Origin: Rubellicoccus peritrichatus
GTDB lineage: Bacteria; Verrucomicrobiota; Verrucomicrobiia; Opitutales; Cerasicoccaceae
DNA length: 64,000 nt
Direction: 5' to 3'
NCBI RefSeq assembly: GCF_033100135.1
Contig: NZ_CP136920.1
Coordinates: forward strand, 4,831,001 to 4,895,000
Shown here piece after piece: positions 52,532 to 62,103 of this stretch. Under the pieces are notes generated by a model, which made no database searches, was not told the origin of the DNA, and worked only from the letters and a program-made list of their open reading frames with translations. The stretch's first letter is position 1; every line of letters begins with the position of its first letter. The translations under genes were made by a program, and so were the position numbers.

Positions 52532-54928
52532 ATGGATATAAAAACCTTAATGAGTAAATTCACCAGCAGAACTACGAGACGAATCATCCTGATAGGCCTC
52601 GCCTACTTGATGTCGCCAGTCGCCGATGCTGGAGAACTCACTATTGATTTATCCAACAATCAAATAGAAGAGATTAGGCGTTTAAGAATACGTGGTGGAT
52701 TGGTTGAATATCCCAAAGAGAACGAACTGATTGACCTTTTTCAGGATTATCATCTCGAAGTAATCAAAGGCATAGCAGAACCAGTAAGCAACGAGCTTCG
52801 TCAATATGCAAAACAGCAAAACCCGGATAAGTCATTTTTAATATCCAGCAATATGGCTGGCGGTATGAATAACGGACGCTGGATCGAAGCAATAAGCTCT
52901 TTCGACTACTTGAATAATGAAATTGATGTCAGCGGATTAAAGAAAGGTCTCGGCGAGTATCTTTTGATCAAACAGCTAACTGAAGCAGTTGGTGTTGGCC
53001 TCATGGTCATGCCCAATGCCAAATCCAACTCTATCTGGAGTAACAGAGAAGATCCCGAGCTCTATGGAAAAGCTACTGCCCTTGCCTATGCTACTGGGTC
53101 ACACATGCACATTCCATGGTGCCTCTATGATGGCTCTCAGCGCGGGCGTTTTTATGGCCGACCGCAAACACATGCAAAGTACTTTCAATTGATAGCTGAT
53201 AATCAAGATTATTTCGATGATCATACAGGCCTGGCTTGGAATGAATTCACTGTGCCTTACACAAGCGATGGCCTGAGAAACCAACAGGTAATTGAAGATC
53301 AGCTGGAAAGGTTTTTCGAAGACGGCATTCCCACTTACATTCGATTCGATGACAAAGCATTCGTTGCAGACCGTGGTTATCGGGCAACTTTACCTGCCAC
53401 AGAAAGGGATGTTCAGCCAAGGTACGAAACAACATTGAAAGAAGCTGATAAGGTATCATCGCCGACAAAGGGAAATGTTGCCTATCATCGAAAGTTCTTC
53501 CCTCCAATCATCCGTGTCAGTGATGCTCCAAGTCTTACTCCAGCGGTCTTTCACGTGATTGAACGTTTCAATGGAAAAGAAGTTCGCAGGCCTTCTTTTG
53601 TTATTAGTCCTGATTTGATTGATCCTCGCCAAATCGAATCCGTCAGTTACATCACAGTTGGGCAAACAGAGAAACCGGCTTCAATCAGACGTTCAAAAAG
53701 CGGAACAAGAGTCGAAGTCCCCAGCAAGGTCAATGACTGGGCTGTTTTTAGAGTCAAGACCACCGAGCCGATTGCTCTGCCTCATCTGCCGCAAGAACCT
53801 TATCGCTCAGTTGTCGCCGAATCCGAAATCCCGGTCATGCGGCTTATTCGTTTCAGCGACACTTGGAAACGACCAGACTGGGTGAATGAAATGATCGACA
53901 ACATGCCCCCCGACCCAATCAAAGAATATGACACCACTCGTATCACCTGGAGCTATGACAAAAGGCCTTCATCAATCAAGTATGCACACGACAATGGTTG
54001 GACATTTCATGGAACAGAGAACATAGCAGCAGTACATATTGGTGAACAAAAGAACGCCAAACGTCCAGGGTTGCGATGGAAGCAAGAAGACAACTGGCAA
54101 GGCTTTGCTCGTAATGCCGATGGGGAAATACTTTTGATGCGATCAGACTTTGATCCGCCCATATTCAGTGCATCGTTTGCGACAGAGGAACATCAGGATT
54201 GGTTTCTAGAACGCAACAAAGAGTGGGTTGACCGTGGTGTTGATGGTGTACAATGGGATGACTTGGCCGCACCGCTGAATCGCATATGGAGACATGGGGG
54301 AGATTTTAGTGAAGGCTCACTTGAGGGATTTCGAACCTATCTCGCTAAGAGAGGCATCGCTGACGATAAAACAATAAGTAGCTCTATCGACGTGCTGAGA
54401 CAACAGTTAGTTGAAACCGCCAGGCCGATCTATGTTCTGCATAAAAGCGACAATAAAGGCCCAGGCTTTTTGCGCATCCCATATAACCAAAATTCTGACA
54501 GCAGAGGTAACCTCTGGCTCATCACTCCGCCAATTGAGTTGGATGGCGAAACCCTCGAAGCCCGAATTACATTTCGCACCGGAAAGGAAGCACATGGAGA
54601 TGCCAGCTTTTACCTGCTGGATAAAACCGGATCCGTATATTACAGCACCTTAAAACTCAATAAAGGCAAACTCTCGAACAAAGCGAAAGACTCAGTGCAA
54701 ACTATCAGTGCGTTTGACATTCCCAACGAAGAATGGACTACCTTGACGTTGAAGTTTGACCTTAAGAATAGTACTTACACGGTAAAACTAGACCAGGAGG
54801 GACAGCGATCCGAACCATTAAGTTTTCGTAAGCCAGTCCCAAATCACTTTAAAACTGCTGCCTTCGGCATACTCTTAAATGCAAAGGATGGTTCGTTCGA
54901 TCTGCAAAGTATTACACTGAAGAACTAG
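52532..54928 (+). CDS. Secreted protein of unknown function, possibly glycoside-hydrolase-like
   Basis: A 798-residue protein with a signal peptide (RRIILIGLAYLMSPVADA). It has GAGAG-like bases just before the ATG at 52532; MSKF six codons later is an alternative start. The first half (about 35-300) has SSNMAGGMNNGRWIE, VMPNAKSNSIWS and SHMHIPWCLYDGSQRGRFYG, similar in style to agarase- or GH29-type TIM-barrel proteins. A beta-rich linker follows, then a second barrel-like region with WFLERNKEWVDRGVDGVQWD and DLAAP. The last 150 residues look like a concanavalin-type beta sandwich (GNLWLITPPIELDGETLEAR). No family could be assigned firmly. The 3' end overlaps the purK 3' end by 17 bases. Its neighbours suggest a role in polysaccharide use. 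Confidence 0.65.
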   Translation: MDIKTLMSKFTSRTTRRIILIGLAYLMSPVADAGELTIDLSNNQIEEIRRLRIRGGLVEYPKENELIDLFQDYHLEVIKGIAEPVSNELRQYAKQQNPDKSFLISSNMAGGMNNGRWIEAISSFDYLNNEIDVSGLKKGLGEYLLIKQLTEAVGVGLMVMPNAKSNSIWSNREDPELYGKATALAYATGSHMHIPWCLYDGSQRGRFYGRPQTHAKYFQLIADNQDYFDDHTGLAWNEFTVPYTSDGLRNQQVIEDQLERFFEDGIPTYIRFDDKAFVADRGYRATLPATERDVQPRYETTLKEADKVSSPTKGNVAYHRKFFPPIIRVSDAPSLTPAVFHVIERFNGKEVRRPSFVISPDLIDPRQIESVSYITVGQTEKPASIRRSKSGTRVEVPSKVNDWAVFRVKTTEPIALPHLPQEPYRSVVAESEIPVMRLIRFSDTWKRPDWVNEMIDNMPPDPIKEYDTTRITWSYDKRPSSIKYAHDNGWTFHGTENIAAVHIGEQKNAKRPGLRWKQEDNWQGFARNADGEILLMRSDFDPPIFSASFATEEHQDWFLERNKEWVDRGVDGVQWDDLAAPLNRIWRHGGDFSEGSLEGFRTYLAKRGIADDKTISSSIDVLRQQLVETARPIYVLHKSDNKGPGFLRIPYNQNSDSRGNLWLITPPIELDGETLEARITFRTGKEAHGDASFYLLDKTGSVYYSTLKLNKGKLSNKAKDSVQTISAFDIPNEEWTTLTLKFDLKNSTYTVKLDQEGQRSEPLSFRKPVPNHFKTAAFGILLNAKDGSFDLQSITLKN

Positions 54929-56093
54929 CCACGGGCATTAGTTTTTCAAAAGCACTTTCCGCCACGGTAATGGCTTCTTCCAATGTTGGCTTCACAACGG
55001 TGAAGTGCCCCATCTTACGGCCCGGGCGCGGTGTCCCTTTATCATAAAGATGCAAGTGAATGGATTCGTCCTCCATTAGATGCGACCAATCAGGAGCAAC
55101 CCCATCAACCCATACATCACCTAGAAGGTTCACCATCACTGCAGGGCGCAAGACTTCACTGCCACCAAGCGGCAAACCGCAAACCGCACGGATGTGCTGT
55201 TCAAATTGACTTGTCTCGCATGCATCAAGAGTCCAGTGGCCACTGTTGTGTGGGCGTGGCGCCAGCTCGTTCACAATAACCTCCCCATCGCCCTTAACAA
55301 ATAACTCAACTGCCAAAAGGCCGACACAATCAATTGTTTCAGCGATATTCCTGGCCAGTGTGATTGCGGCTTCAGCCGTCTGCTCACTAATACGAGCAGG
55401 AACAATAGATTGATGTAAAATGTGATTGCGATGGACGTTCTCGGCGACTGGAAATGGCCGACACTCACCACGACCATTTCGCGCTATGATGACAGAGCAT
55501 TCCATCTCGAAATCAACCCACTGTTCAACTACACCTTTTCGGAAACCAAGGTTTCTCCAGAGGGCACGAAAGTCATGGTCACTGCTTTCGATCTTCATCT
55601 GGCCTTTGCCATCGTAACCGAAATCCGCTGTCTTCAACACACAGGGTGTCCCTAAGTCCTTAACTGCTTGCTCCAGATCAATTCCATCTGAAACAACACG
55701 AAAGTCCGCACAGGCAAATTCATTAGCCTGTAAAAACTCTTTTTCCCTCTGACGGTTTTGACAGATATGCAGAACTTCCCCCTTGGGATAAACCGGAGCC
55801 TCTGCTTGCATCACGGCAACTGCATCGAACGGAATATTTTCAAACTCAAGGGTGGCCCCCACCACGCCTTTGCCGAATGCCTCAAGTGCTGGAGCATTTT
55901 CATAGGCGGCGTTGGTCTCGCTATCAGCCACCATACCTGCACAGCAGCCAGCACTCGGCTCGTAGACATGGAAGCGATATCCCATGCGTCTACCGGCAAG
56001 GATACTCATACGGCCCAGCTGACCACCTCCGAGCATCCCGAGTGTCGCTCCCGGTTGAATAATTTCTCTCCCCTGCTCTTTTGCACTTCCCAT
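54912..56093 (-). CDS. purK: N5-carboxyaminoimidazole ribonucleotide synthase
   Basis: A 393-residue ATP-grasp enzyme. It starts with the ATP-grasp N-domain ATLGMLGGGQLGRMSILAGR and continues with CVLKTADFGYDGKGQMKI (ATP-binding loop) and VNELAPRPHNSGHWTLDACE (metal-binding Asn/Glu and substrate His). It converts AIR, ATP and bicarbonate to N5-CAIR in purine synthesis. purE lies nine bases upstream on the same strand, making the standard purEK unit. Its stop overlaps the convergent gene at 52532-54928. Length is normal for the family. Confidence 0.96.
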   Translation of the reverse strand: MGSAKEQGREIIQPGATLGMLGGGQLGRMSILAGRRMGYRFHVYEPSAGCCAGMVADSETNAAYENAPALEAFGKGVVGATLEFENIPFDAVAVMQAEAPVYPKGEVLHICQNRQREKEFLQANEFACADFRVVSDGIDLEQAVKDLGTPCVLKTADFGYDGKGQMKIESSDHDFRALWRNLGFRKGVVEQWVDFEMECSVIIARNGRGECRPFPVAENVHRNHILHQSIVPARISEQTAEAAITLARNIAETIDCVGLLAVELFVKGDGEVIVNELAPRPHNSGHWTLDACETSQFEQHIRAVCGLPLGGSEVLRPAVMVNLLGDVWVDGVAPDWSHLMEDESIHLHLYDKGTPRPGRKMGHFTVVKPTLEEAITVAESAFEKLMPVASSSV

Positions 56094-56102
56094 GAATCGA
56101 AT

Positions 56103-56612
56103 CTAAGCGGGCAACTCCATTTTTTCGACCTTGGCTGTCTGTGCCTTTCGGAAAGCTTTTAACTTCCGGCGAACAGTAACATCACTCAAAGCAACAACTG
56201 CAGCAGCGGAAAGCCCTGCATTAATGGCACCAGCTTTACCGATAGCCAAAGTCGGAACCGGAATCCCGGCCGGCATTTGAACAATTGAAAGCAAAGAATC
56301 CATCCCGCTAAGCGTGCGGGATTGAACAGGAACACCGAAGACTGGCAAATAAGTCATCGCCGCTGTCATTCCGGGAAGATGGGCCGCACCACCAGCACCA
56401 GCAATGATCACGCTCAAACCGCGCTTCTCGGCTGATTTAGCGTAGTCGACCATCACATCAGGCGTGCGGTGTGCACTGACAATACTTTTTTCATAGGGCA
56501 CGCCCAACTCAGTCAGGATTTCAGCTGTGTGCTGCATCGTCTCCCAATCAGAGATGCTGCCCATAATGATTCCGACAACTGGTTTTGCCTTTGCAGTGCT
56601 TTTCTTAGCCAT
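56103..56612 (-). CDS. purE: N5-CAIR mutase
   Basis: A 169-residue class I Pur[21 protein letters not shown] is the canonical GSxSDxxxM start; VSAHRTPD and [13 protein letters not shown] carry the catalytic His region and substrate loop. It rearranges N5-CAIR to CAIR, using the product of PurK. I chose [19 protein letters not shown] at 56612 over a start 14 codons upstream, whose extra residues are not family-like. It is followed by purK after nine bases. No PurR-type site was seen. Confidence 0.96.
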   Translation of the reverse strand: MAKKSTAKAKPVVGIIMGSISDWETMQHTAEILTELGVPYEKSIVSAHRTPDVMVDYAKSAEKRGLSVIIAGAGGAAHLPGMTAAMTYLPVFGVPVQSRTLSGMDSLLSIVQMPAGIPVPTLAIGKAGAINAGLSAAAVVALSDVTVRRKLKAFRKAQTAKVEKMELPA

Positions 56613-56741
56613 AAAAGCCACAAATAATTGGCCCGCACAATTCACTTTGTCCACACAAAGTTAACTGGATGAGCCGATGTGCCGTTCAACAGGCTACAAA
56701 AAACGGATAAGCACTATACGCAAGTGCACCAAAAAGACGTT

Positions 56742-58268
56742 TTACCAGTGTGTAAACAAATAAGGCTTATAATCAAAATCGTTGTCGAACTCGACAATGA
56801 TAACATCCGTCACCGGCCCGGCCTTAAGTGCTTCAGGCAGGTGCATCTCCAGCTTACCATCCGAGTATTCAAATGGAAGTGCATCGCCAGTGCGCATTAA
56901 CGTCACAGCAACCGGCTTTCCAGCCCCTTCGAAAACGATTGGATTTTCCTTGGTGGCTTGTTTTTCTTTCGCATGAAAGAACCAGATATTGTCGCGGCAA
57001 GTGATTGGGACATTGCAATCATCGGGCCAGGGACCACCACCATTGATACCAAAAACGGAATCCTTGTTGGTTTTCATCCATTCCTCCATTTCGTCGAAAA
57101 GCCGATAGGCCTGGTCCTGCATTTTGCCATCTGGTCGAGGTCCGATATTGGCAAGTAAGTTACCGCCCATGCAGCGGGCCTCGGCCAAACGCATGAGAAC
57201 TTCATCAGTCGGATAAACTGTTTCCCCCAAATGCTTATCATAGTGCCAGGAACCTCGTTGGATAATCGAGTTGACCTCCCACCACCAGCCGTTCTCAAGA
57301 ACCGGCTTACGAATGTATTGTGGATCGGACATACCAAAACCTTCTGCAGTGGCGTGATCGCCACTGTCATAACCACGATTGTTAACCACGATCCCCGGAC
57401 GCCATTCACGTATCTTATGAATACTGGCTCCATGGCCGCCATCACCCCACCAGATGTCAGGGTCAAATTTTTCAATCAGTTCTTTAACCTGGTTTTCGTT
57501 AAATTCCTCGTATGCTTTTGAGAAGCTTGGAGGGCGTTTGGGTAAGGATTTAACTTTCTCCCCCTTATAGTTAACTAACACACTAGGGTCATAACTGAAA
57601 TTCATATAATCACGCTCAAAATACCAGTCCATCCCTGAGTAATAAAGTCCAACCTTGATGTCATTATCGCGGCACGCCTGAACCCAGGGCTCAACCAGAT
57701 CACGCCCATCCATGGTTTGACGAACACCAATCAGAGCATAGTCCGAATCCCAGATCGCAAAACCACCATGATGCTTCATGGTTAAAACCGAGTACTTAAA
57801 CCCTGCTCGCGCAGCAGCGGACATCCATTTTTCCGGATCGTAGTCAGTCGGGTTCCAGCCTTCAACCGATTCCCACAATTCTGTTTGAGGATAGAATGTT
57901 CCCTTGTCTTCTCTCGCCTGCGACCAACGACCACTCCACCCTTCACCGTTCGGTTCAAAAACACTGGGCAGCCCCCAACAAAGAAAAAGACCGAGACCAG
58001 CCTCAGGCCACCATTGTGCATCGGGATGTTTGGTCCGTTCCGTTTCAACATGAAGCTTACCATTTTTCCACTTGTTCCACATAGGCCAGTGGTAGAAGCG
58101 TTTGCCATCTCGTTCCTCAATGCGCGGTGTTACATTTTCGCCAGTTGCGATGTTTGTATATGATTCTGCACTGCCATCAGCAGACTGACTTGGAGTATGT
58201 TTTTCCGCTGATGCAGGAAGCCCAGCTCCAATAAGAAATGACAATAATACTAAATGCTCTTTGCTCAT
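56742..58268 (-). CDS. Alpha-L-fucosidase, GH29 family, exported
   Basis: A 508-residue protein with a short signal peptide (LVLLSFLIGAGLPASA). WWPEAGLGLFLCWGLPSVF is the usual GH29 start (WWxxAxxGxFxHWG), followed by YSVLTMKHHGGFAIWDSDY. DIWWGDGGHGASI holds the likely nucleophile Asp in the WxDG position. LLANIGPRPDGKMQDQAY is the conserved end of the barrel, and a beta-sandwich closes the protein. It would release L-fucose from fucoidan or glycan ends in the periplasm. A LacI regulator diverges from it across a candidate operator, so fucose-related induction is plausible. Confidence 0.92.
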   Translation of the reverse strand: MSKEHLVLLSFLIGAGLPASAEKHTPSQSADGSAESYTNIATGENVTPRIEERDGKRFYHWPMWNKWKNGKLHVETERTKHPDAQWWPEAGLGLFLCWGLPSVFEPNGEGWSGRWSQAREDKGTFYPQTELWESVEGWNPTDYDPEKWMSAAARAGFKYSVLTMKHHGGFAIWDSDYALIGVRQTMDGRDLVEPWVQACRDNDIKVGLYYSGMDWYFERDYMNFSYDPSVLVNYKGEKVKSLPKRPPSFSKAYEEFNENQVKELIEKFDPDIWWGDGGHGASIHKIREWRPGIVVNNRGYDSGDHATAEGFGMSDPQYIRKPVLENGWWWEVNSIIQRGSWHYDKHLGETVYPTDEVLMRLAEARCMGGNLLANIGPRPDGKMQDQAYRLFDEMEEWMKTNKDSVFGINGGGPWPDDCNVPITCRDNIWFFHAKEKQATKENPIVFEGAGKPVAVTLMRTGDALPFEYSDGKLEMHLPEALKAGPVTDVIIVEFDNDFDYKPYLFTHW

Positions 58269-58323
58269 CTTTTTTAAGTAACTAGACCCCTAGTAAAAAA
58301 TAAATTAAGCCGAAAAACAAGAA

Positions 58324-58343
58324 AAATGTGAACGTGCTCATTT
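58324..58343. promoter_or_regulatory. LacI-type candidate operator between fucosidase and regulator genes
   Basis: AAATGTGAAC|GTGCTCATTT is a 20-base imperfect palindrome centred on CG, with outer AAATG/CATTT perfectly paired. A central CG with A/T-rich edges is typical of LacI-family sites. It lies 56 bases upstream of the fucosidase start and 65 bases upstream of the LacI gene, so the regulator could repress both itself and the fucosidase. Confidence 0.6.
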
Positions 58344-58407
58344 CTTAAGCATGATTATTGAATTTACAGAATCCACCGACCAATCAAGGTAGAGGATAAG
58401 CAGCTCG

Positions 58408-59466
58408 ATGAAGAACCAGACTTACGAAAAGACAACAGCCACCCTCGTTGAGGTTGCCAACAAAGCAGGTGTGTCCAGACAAACCGCGAGTCGCATTCTG
58501 GGAGGGAATGCAGATAAGCATAAAGCAGCGACCGTGGATAAAGTGCACCAAGTCGCAAACGAACTGGGATATCGTCCGAATCTGTTAGCCAAGAGCATTG
58601 TCTCAGGTCGGACTTACAGTATTGGTATTTTGATACCAAGTGCGATCAGTCATGATGTATTTTTTGCCCAAGTGATCTCTGGCATTCAACAAAAGCTAGC
58701 CGAAACCGATCTTATCCCAATCTTCCTTCACTCTTCTGAGAGGCATCCCGAACACCAGCAAATTCACCGTCTCGTAGACCGTCGTGTAGACGGCATTTTA
58801 CTCATTCCGCACGCAACGAACGTCAGTCTGGATTACTTCAATGAGATAGTGAATCGCAACATACCCGTAGTCTGCATCAATGAAAAACTGCACAATGTCA
58901 AACCGGTCGACTTTGTAGGCACTGATGAATTCAAAGGCGGCCAAGCTGCAGCCGAATTCTTATTACAAAATGGGCATACCCGACTCTGCTCATTAAGGGT
59001 CGACCAATCATTCAACCTTGGCATGCGCCATGATGGTTTTGAGAAAACAGCGACTGCAGCAGGAGCCTCATGCCAGAGTGTATCGCTGCCCGGCTGGTCA
59101 CTTGAGGAGAACATGGATCTACTTTGCGATTTCCTGCAAAAACCGAAACGACCAACTGCATTTTTTGCGGTCACTGATTTATATGCGGCTATGCTCTACA
59201 AGGCAGCAGAGAAATTAGGCTTAAAGATTCCGCAGGACTTTTCCGTTATTGGCTTTGCTGATAACACTCTGGCCCAATACCTTTCTCCGTCCTTGACCAC
59301 ATTACGCCAACAAGGAAAAGACATTGGAATCCTGGCCACCACTGCCCTCCTTAAGCGCATTAACGGCTCAAAAGCACGCATACAGAATTTAACACTGCCT
59401 GCAGAACTCATTCAACGCGATTCAGTAGCACCAGTAAAAAAGAAACGAAGGAAACAACCTTCCTGA
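58408..59466 (+). CDS. LacI-family transcriptional regulator
   Basis: A 352-residue repressor. The N-terminal helix-turn-helix is ATLVEVANKAGVSRQTASRI, followed by hinge NELGYRPNLLAKSIVSGRT and a periplasmic-binding-protein-like effector domain (YSIGILIPSAISHDVFFAQV, FVGTDEFKGGQAAAEFL, FSVIGFADNTLAQYLSPSLT). The family binds sugar effectors and releases palindromic operators. Its divergent neighbour is the fucosidase, with a candidate operator between, so fucose or a fucosylated sugar is the likely effector by context. A Lys/Arg-rich tail (KKKRRKQ) ends the protein. Confidence 0.94.
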   Translation: MKNQTYEKTTATLVEVANKAGVSRQTASRILGGNADKHKAATVDKVHQVANELGYRPNLLAKSIVSGRTYSIGILIPSAISHDVFFAQVISGIQQKLAETDLIPIFLHSSERHPEHQQIHRLVDRRVDGILLIPHATNVSLDYFNEIVNRNIPVVCINEKLHNVKPVDFVGTDEFKGGQAAAEFLLQNGHTRLCSLRVDQSFNLGMRHDGFEKTATAAGASCQSVSLPGWSLEENMDLLCDFLQKPKRPTAFFAVTDLYAAMLYKAAEKLGLKIPQDFSVIGFADNTLAQYLSPSLTTLRQQGKDIGILATTALLKRINGSKARIQNLTLPAELIQRDSVAPVKKKRRKQPS

Positions 59467-59574
59467 ACAAGAATAGGGCTTGGATCCTGTCTCATAAAAA
59501 CACGTCGAAAAAGGTCTGAACTTGATCCAAAGGAAACAAAAAGGTTTCTTTCATGTCTCTTAGCGAAACACCCT

Positions 59575-61098
59575 ATGCATCGAAAAACATATCCATTCTT
59601 TGTTGTGGCGGCACTCGCAGTCGCCTCTGTTCTCTTCACCTCAGATTATGCTGGCAAGTTATGCGCAGCTGAAGAGGAGGACGAATTCCCACCAGTCGAG
59701 CTGAAGCGTGACACTTCCGATCTCAACCGAAAGGATAGTGCCCGCATCGTCAGCTACGCAGATGTCCTCGAGCCCATAACGCCAGCTGTGGTCAGTGTCT
59801 ATACAGCTCAAGTTCGCGAAACAGACCCGAGACGTGAGGCTCTGGAGGAAATGATGCGGCGTTACTTCGGAATGCCCCAACAACAAACTCCGGATACTCC
59901 TCAAAATGACGAGCCGGAGCCAACCGGCATGGGATCGGGATTCATTGTAAGCAAGGACGGGTATATTTTGACTAACAACCACGTTGTCAAAGGCCTTAAC
60001 AATACCACTCCGGACGAGATCACGGTTAAACTGCGTGACGGACGTGAGTTTGACGCCAAGCTGGTTGGTGGGGATTCTCAAACCGATGTCGCTGTCCTCA
60101 AAATTGACGCCGATGATCTTCCATTTCTGACCATTGGTGACAGCAGCCAGTTGCGCGTTGGTGACATTGTTTTTGCCGTGGGCAATCCACTAGGCATCGG
60201 TCTAACCGTGACTCAGGGGATTATTTCCGCCATGGACCGCACGGATCTGGGCATTCTGCAAGGCGGCTTTGAAAGCTTTATCCAAACCGATGCCGCCATC
60301 AACCGGGGCAACTCCGGAGGCCCGCTCGTCGATGCGGAAGGTCGTGTTATCGGGATTAATTCGGCGATTATTTCGGATTCTTACTTTGGAGGAAACATCG
60401 GCATCGGTTTTGCCATTCCGGTCGATCTGGCAGCCAACGTCATGGAGAGCCTGGTGGAAGGTGGTGAAGTCCGTCGTGGCTTTATCGGCATCCGCCCGGA
60501 ACCGTTGACTCGCGAGCTGGCTGAAGCTTTTGGCCTCAACAACACCAAGGGAGCCGTTGTTGCCCGGGTGACTCCCGATCTTCCAGCCGACAAAGCAGGG
60601 CTTCGTCATGGCGATGTGGTTTTGACCGTGAACGGCGACCAGGTCGACTCGGTCAATGACCTCATTTATCTGATCTCCAAGCTCGAACCTGGTACCATTG
60701 CCAAGCTCGGCATTTCCCGTGGCGGCAAGGATGAAACCATCGATGTGAAACTCGGTGATCGTTCTCAGTTGATCGCAGGCGCTGTCGATGATGCCTACAG
60801 CACACCACAGCAGGATCTTTTTGAAGGGGTAAAGCTCAAGCCAGTCAGCGATAAGGTTCGAAATGACTTTGATATCCCGGAGGATGTATCCGGCCTGTTG
60901 ATCGAGGAAGTGACCCAAAGTTCGCCTTATGGCCGGACCTTGGCCCCTGGAGTCGTTATTATTGAGATTAACGGCAAACCTGTCGCCACAATTGATGAAG
61001 CCAAAGCAGCCCTCAAAGAAGACGGCAAAGTGAATTCCGTATACGTCTACTTTGAAGGTAACTTCACCTACACAACGATTACAGTGAAGAAAGAGTAG
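59575..61098 (+). CDS. HtrA/DegP-family periplasmic serine protease
   Basis: A 507-residue exported protease. The signal peptide covers about residues 1-31 (FFVVAALAVASVLFTSDYAGKLCA). The trypsin-like triad is visible: His136 (LTNNHVVKG), Asp171 (QTDVAVLKID) and Ser247 (NRGNSGGPLVD). Two PDZ domains follow: about 305-400 (GFIGIRPEPLTRELAEAFGL, AGLRHGDVVLTVNGDQ) and about 415-505 (VSGLLIEEVTQSSP, GVVIIEINGKPVATI). It degrades or refolds damaged envelope proteins. The 21-bp repeats follow its stop. Start and length fit DegQ/DegP relatives; which subtype cannot be told. Confidence 0.94.
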   Translation: MHRKTYPFFVVAALAVASVLFTSDYAGKLCAAEEEDEFPPVELKRDTSDLNRKDSARIVSYADVLEPITPAVVSVYTAQVRETDPRREALEEMMRRYFGMPQQQTPDTPQNDEPEPTGMGSGFIVSKDGYILTNNHVVKGLNNTTPDEITVKLRDGREFDAKLVGGDSQTDVAVLKIDADDLPFLTIGDSSQLRVGDIVFAVGNPLGIGLTVTQGIISAMDRTDLGILQGGFESFIQTDAAINRGNSGGPLVDAEGRVIGINSAIISDSYFGGNIGIGFAIPVDLAANVMESLVEGGEVRRGFIGIRPEPLTRELAEAFGLNNTKGAVVARVTPDLPADKAGLRHGDVVLTVNGDQVDSVNDLIYLISKLEPGTIAKLGISRGGKDETIDVKLGDRSQLIAGAVDDAYSTPQQDLFEGVKLKPVSDKVRNDFDIPEDVSGLLIEEVTQSSPYGRTLAPGVVIIEINGKPVATIDEAKAALKEDGKVNSVYVYFEGNFTYTTITVKKE

Positions 61099-61137
61099 GC
61101 AATACTGAGCGCCGCGTCAGACACTATGGCAGACTAA

Positions 61138-61263
61138 ACATATGCGGCATCTTGTGCGTTATATGCCATAGATGACGCATCATATGCTACACCTTGCGTG
61201 TCATATGTGGCAACTTGCGTGTCGTACGCAACAGTTGGACCGTAAGTGCTACATTATGCAATT
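61138..61263. repeat. Array of six 21-bp CATATG-core repeats
   Basis: Six consecutive units start at 61138, 61159, 61180, 61201, 61222 and 61243, each exactly 21 bases long. Units 3 and 4 begin TCATATG and end CTTGCGTG; the others vary around an (A/T)CATATGC start and a GCG/ACG end. Because 21 is a multiple of three, reading frames repeat every seven codons, and both strands stay open across the array: SYATPCV-SYVATCV on the plus strand and TQVATYD-TQGVAYD on the minus strand. Neither frame has a start with a ribosome-binding site. The array lies between the htrA-type gene and a PEP-CTERM gene. The remaining bases of 61099-61400 are AT-rich leader. Confidence 0.8.
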
Positions 61264-61400
61264 GATTAAAGCATAGTTTCCGCAAACTGAATTTTTATCA
61301 TAAAAATTGTGCAATTAACCCATTATTCATATTACATTCATGTTTCATATGGTATAATCCTTAACATACACGCAATATGCTTTCTTCTTAACTCACTATC

Positions 61401-62006
61401 ATGCACCTGCAAAAAACAAATTTTCTCTGTTTGAGAAAATTGACCACAATACTGATTTTCATAGGCTCTGCCTCATTCTGCCTTCAATCCCATGCAGTGT
61501 TGAATCTTCACATCGATGTTGTGAATGAAGAAACCTGGGTTACCGGTTCGGATACTGGAAGGTTGGATATCAACGGTAGAATTTATTGGACTTTCCAGCC
61601 TACTAGCCAAGGGTTAAACCTCCCGTCCGGAACCTTGGATTTTGCATCGATTATAGTAGAAGATGCCCCTGACGGTGCATTCTTTTTCGCGAACGCTGCC
61701 GTGGCAGAACTGGGAACGAATTCAGGTGATAAATATGGTGCTTTTGGAGTTGAGGAATTCGTTGGGGTAGCGAGCTTAGCAACCGTTACGATTGTAGGAA
61801 CGGGATCGATTGGGAAGTTCAGCTACAGTGGTTTACGCGACAAATCATATTTTGAAGCCATGATTGGGCAATCTGTGCCCTTTTTTGACCGGAACGGTGC
61901 CGCTGATTGGAGTAATTTAAATGTCGTAGTTCCTGAGCCTGCACACACCGCGCTTTTGATTGTCTTCACCGCTCTGTTTGCCTGCTTTCGCAGGAAGCGC
62001 CCGTGA
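61401..62006 (+). CDS. Small PEP-CTERM protein
   Basis: A 201-residue exported protein with signal peptide (TTILIFIGSASFCLQSHA). The body is a beta-rich domain (TFQPTSQGLNLPSGTLDFAS, FFFANAAVAELG) without a recognised family. The C-terminus, VVPEPAHTALLIVFTALFAC followed by FRRKRP, is a PEP-CTERM signal with PEPA instead of the more common PEPS or PEPG. It lies downstream of the 21-bp array and is probably anchored or processed at the outer membrane. Function unknown. Confidence 0.8.
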   Translation: MHLQKTNFLCLRKLTTILIFIGSASFCLQSHAVLNLHIDVVNEETWVTGSDTGRLDINGRIYWTFQPTSQGLNLPSGTLDFASIIVEDAPDGAFFFANAAVAELGTNSGDKYGAFGVEEFVGVASLATVTIVGTGSIGKFSYSGLRDKSYFEAMIGQSVPFFDRNGAADWSNLNVVVPEPAHTALLIVFTALFACFRRKRP

Positions 62007-62103
62007 AGCCTTAAAGTCAGTCTCAATCGGGTCCCTGAGTGGAATCAAAGGCGGCGAGGACCTTACCTTATGGCCAGAGAGACGCAGCTCCTCATGATGT
62101 GAC

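Noticed and set aside
61138-61263. CRISPR array
   Set aside because: The units are contiguous and 21 bases long, without spacers of unique sequence, and no cas genes are present.
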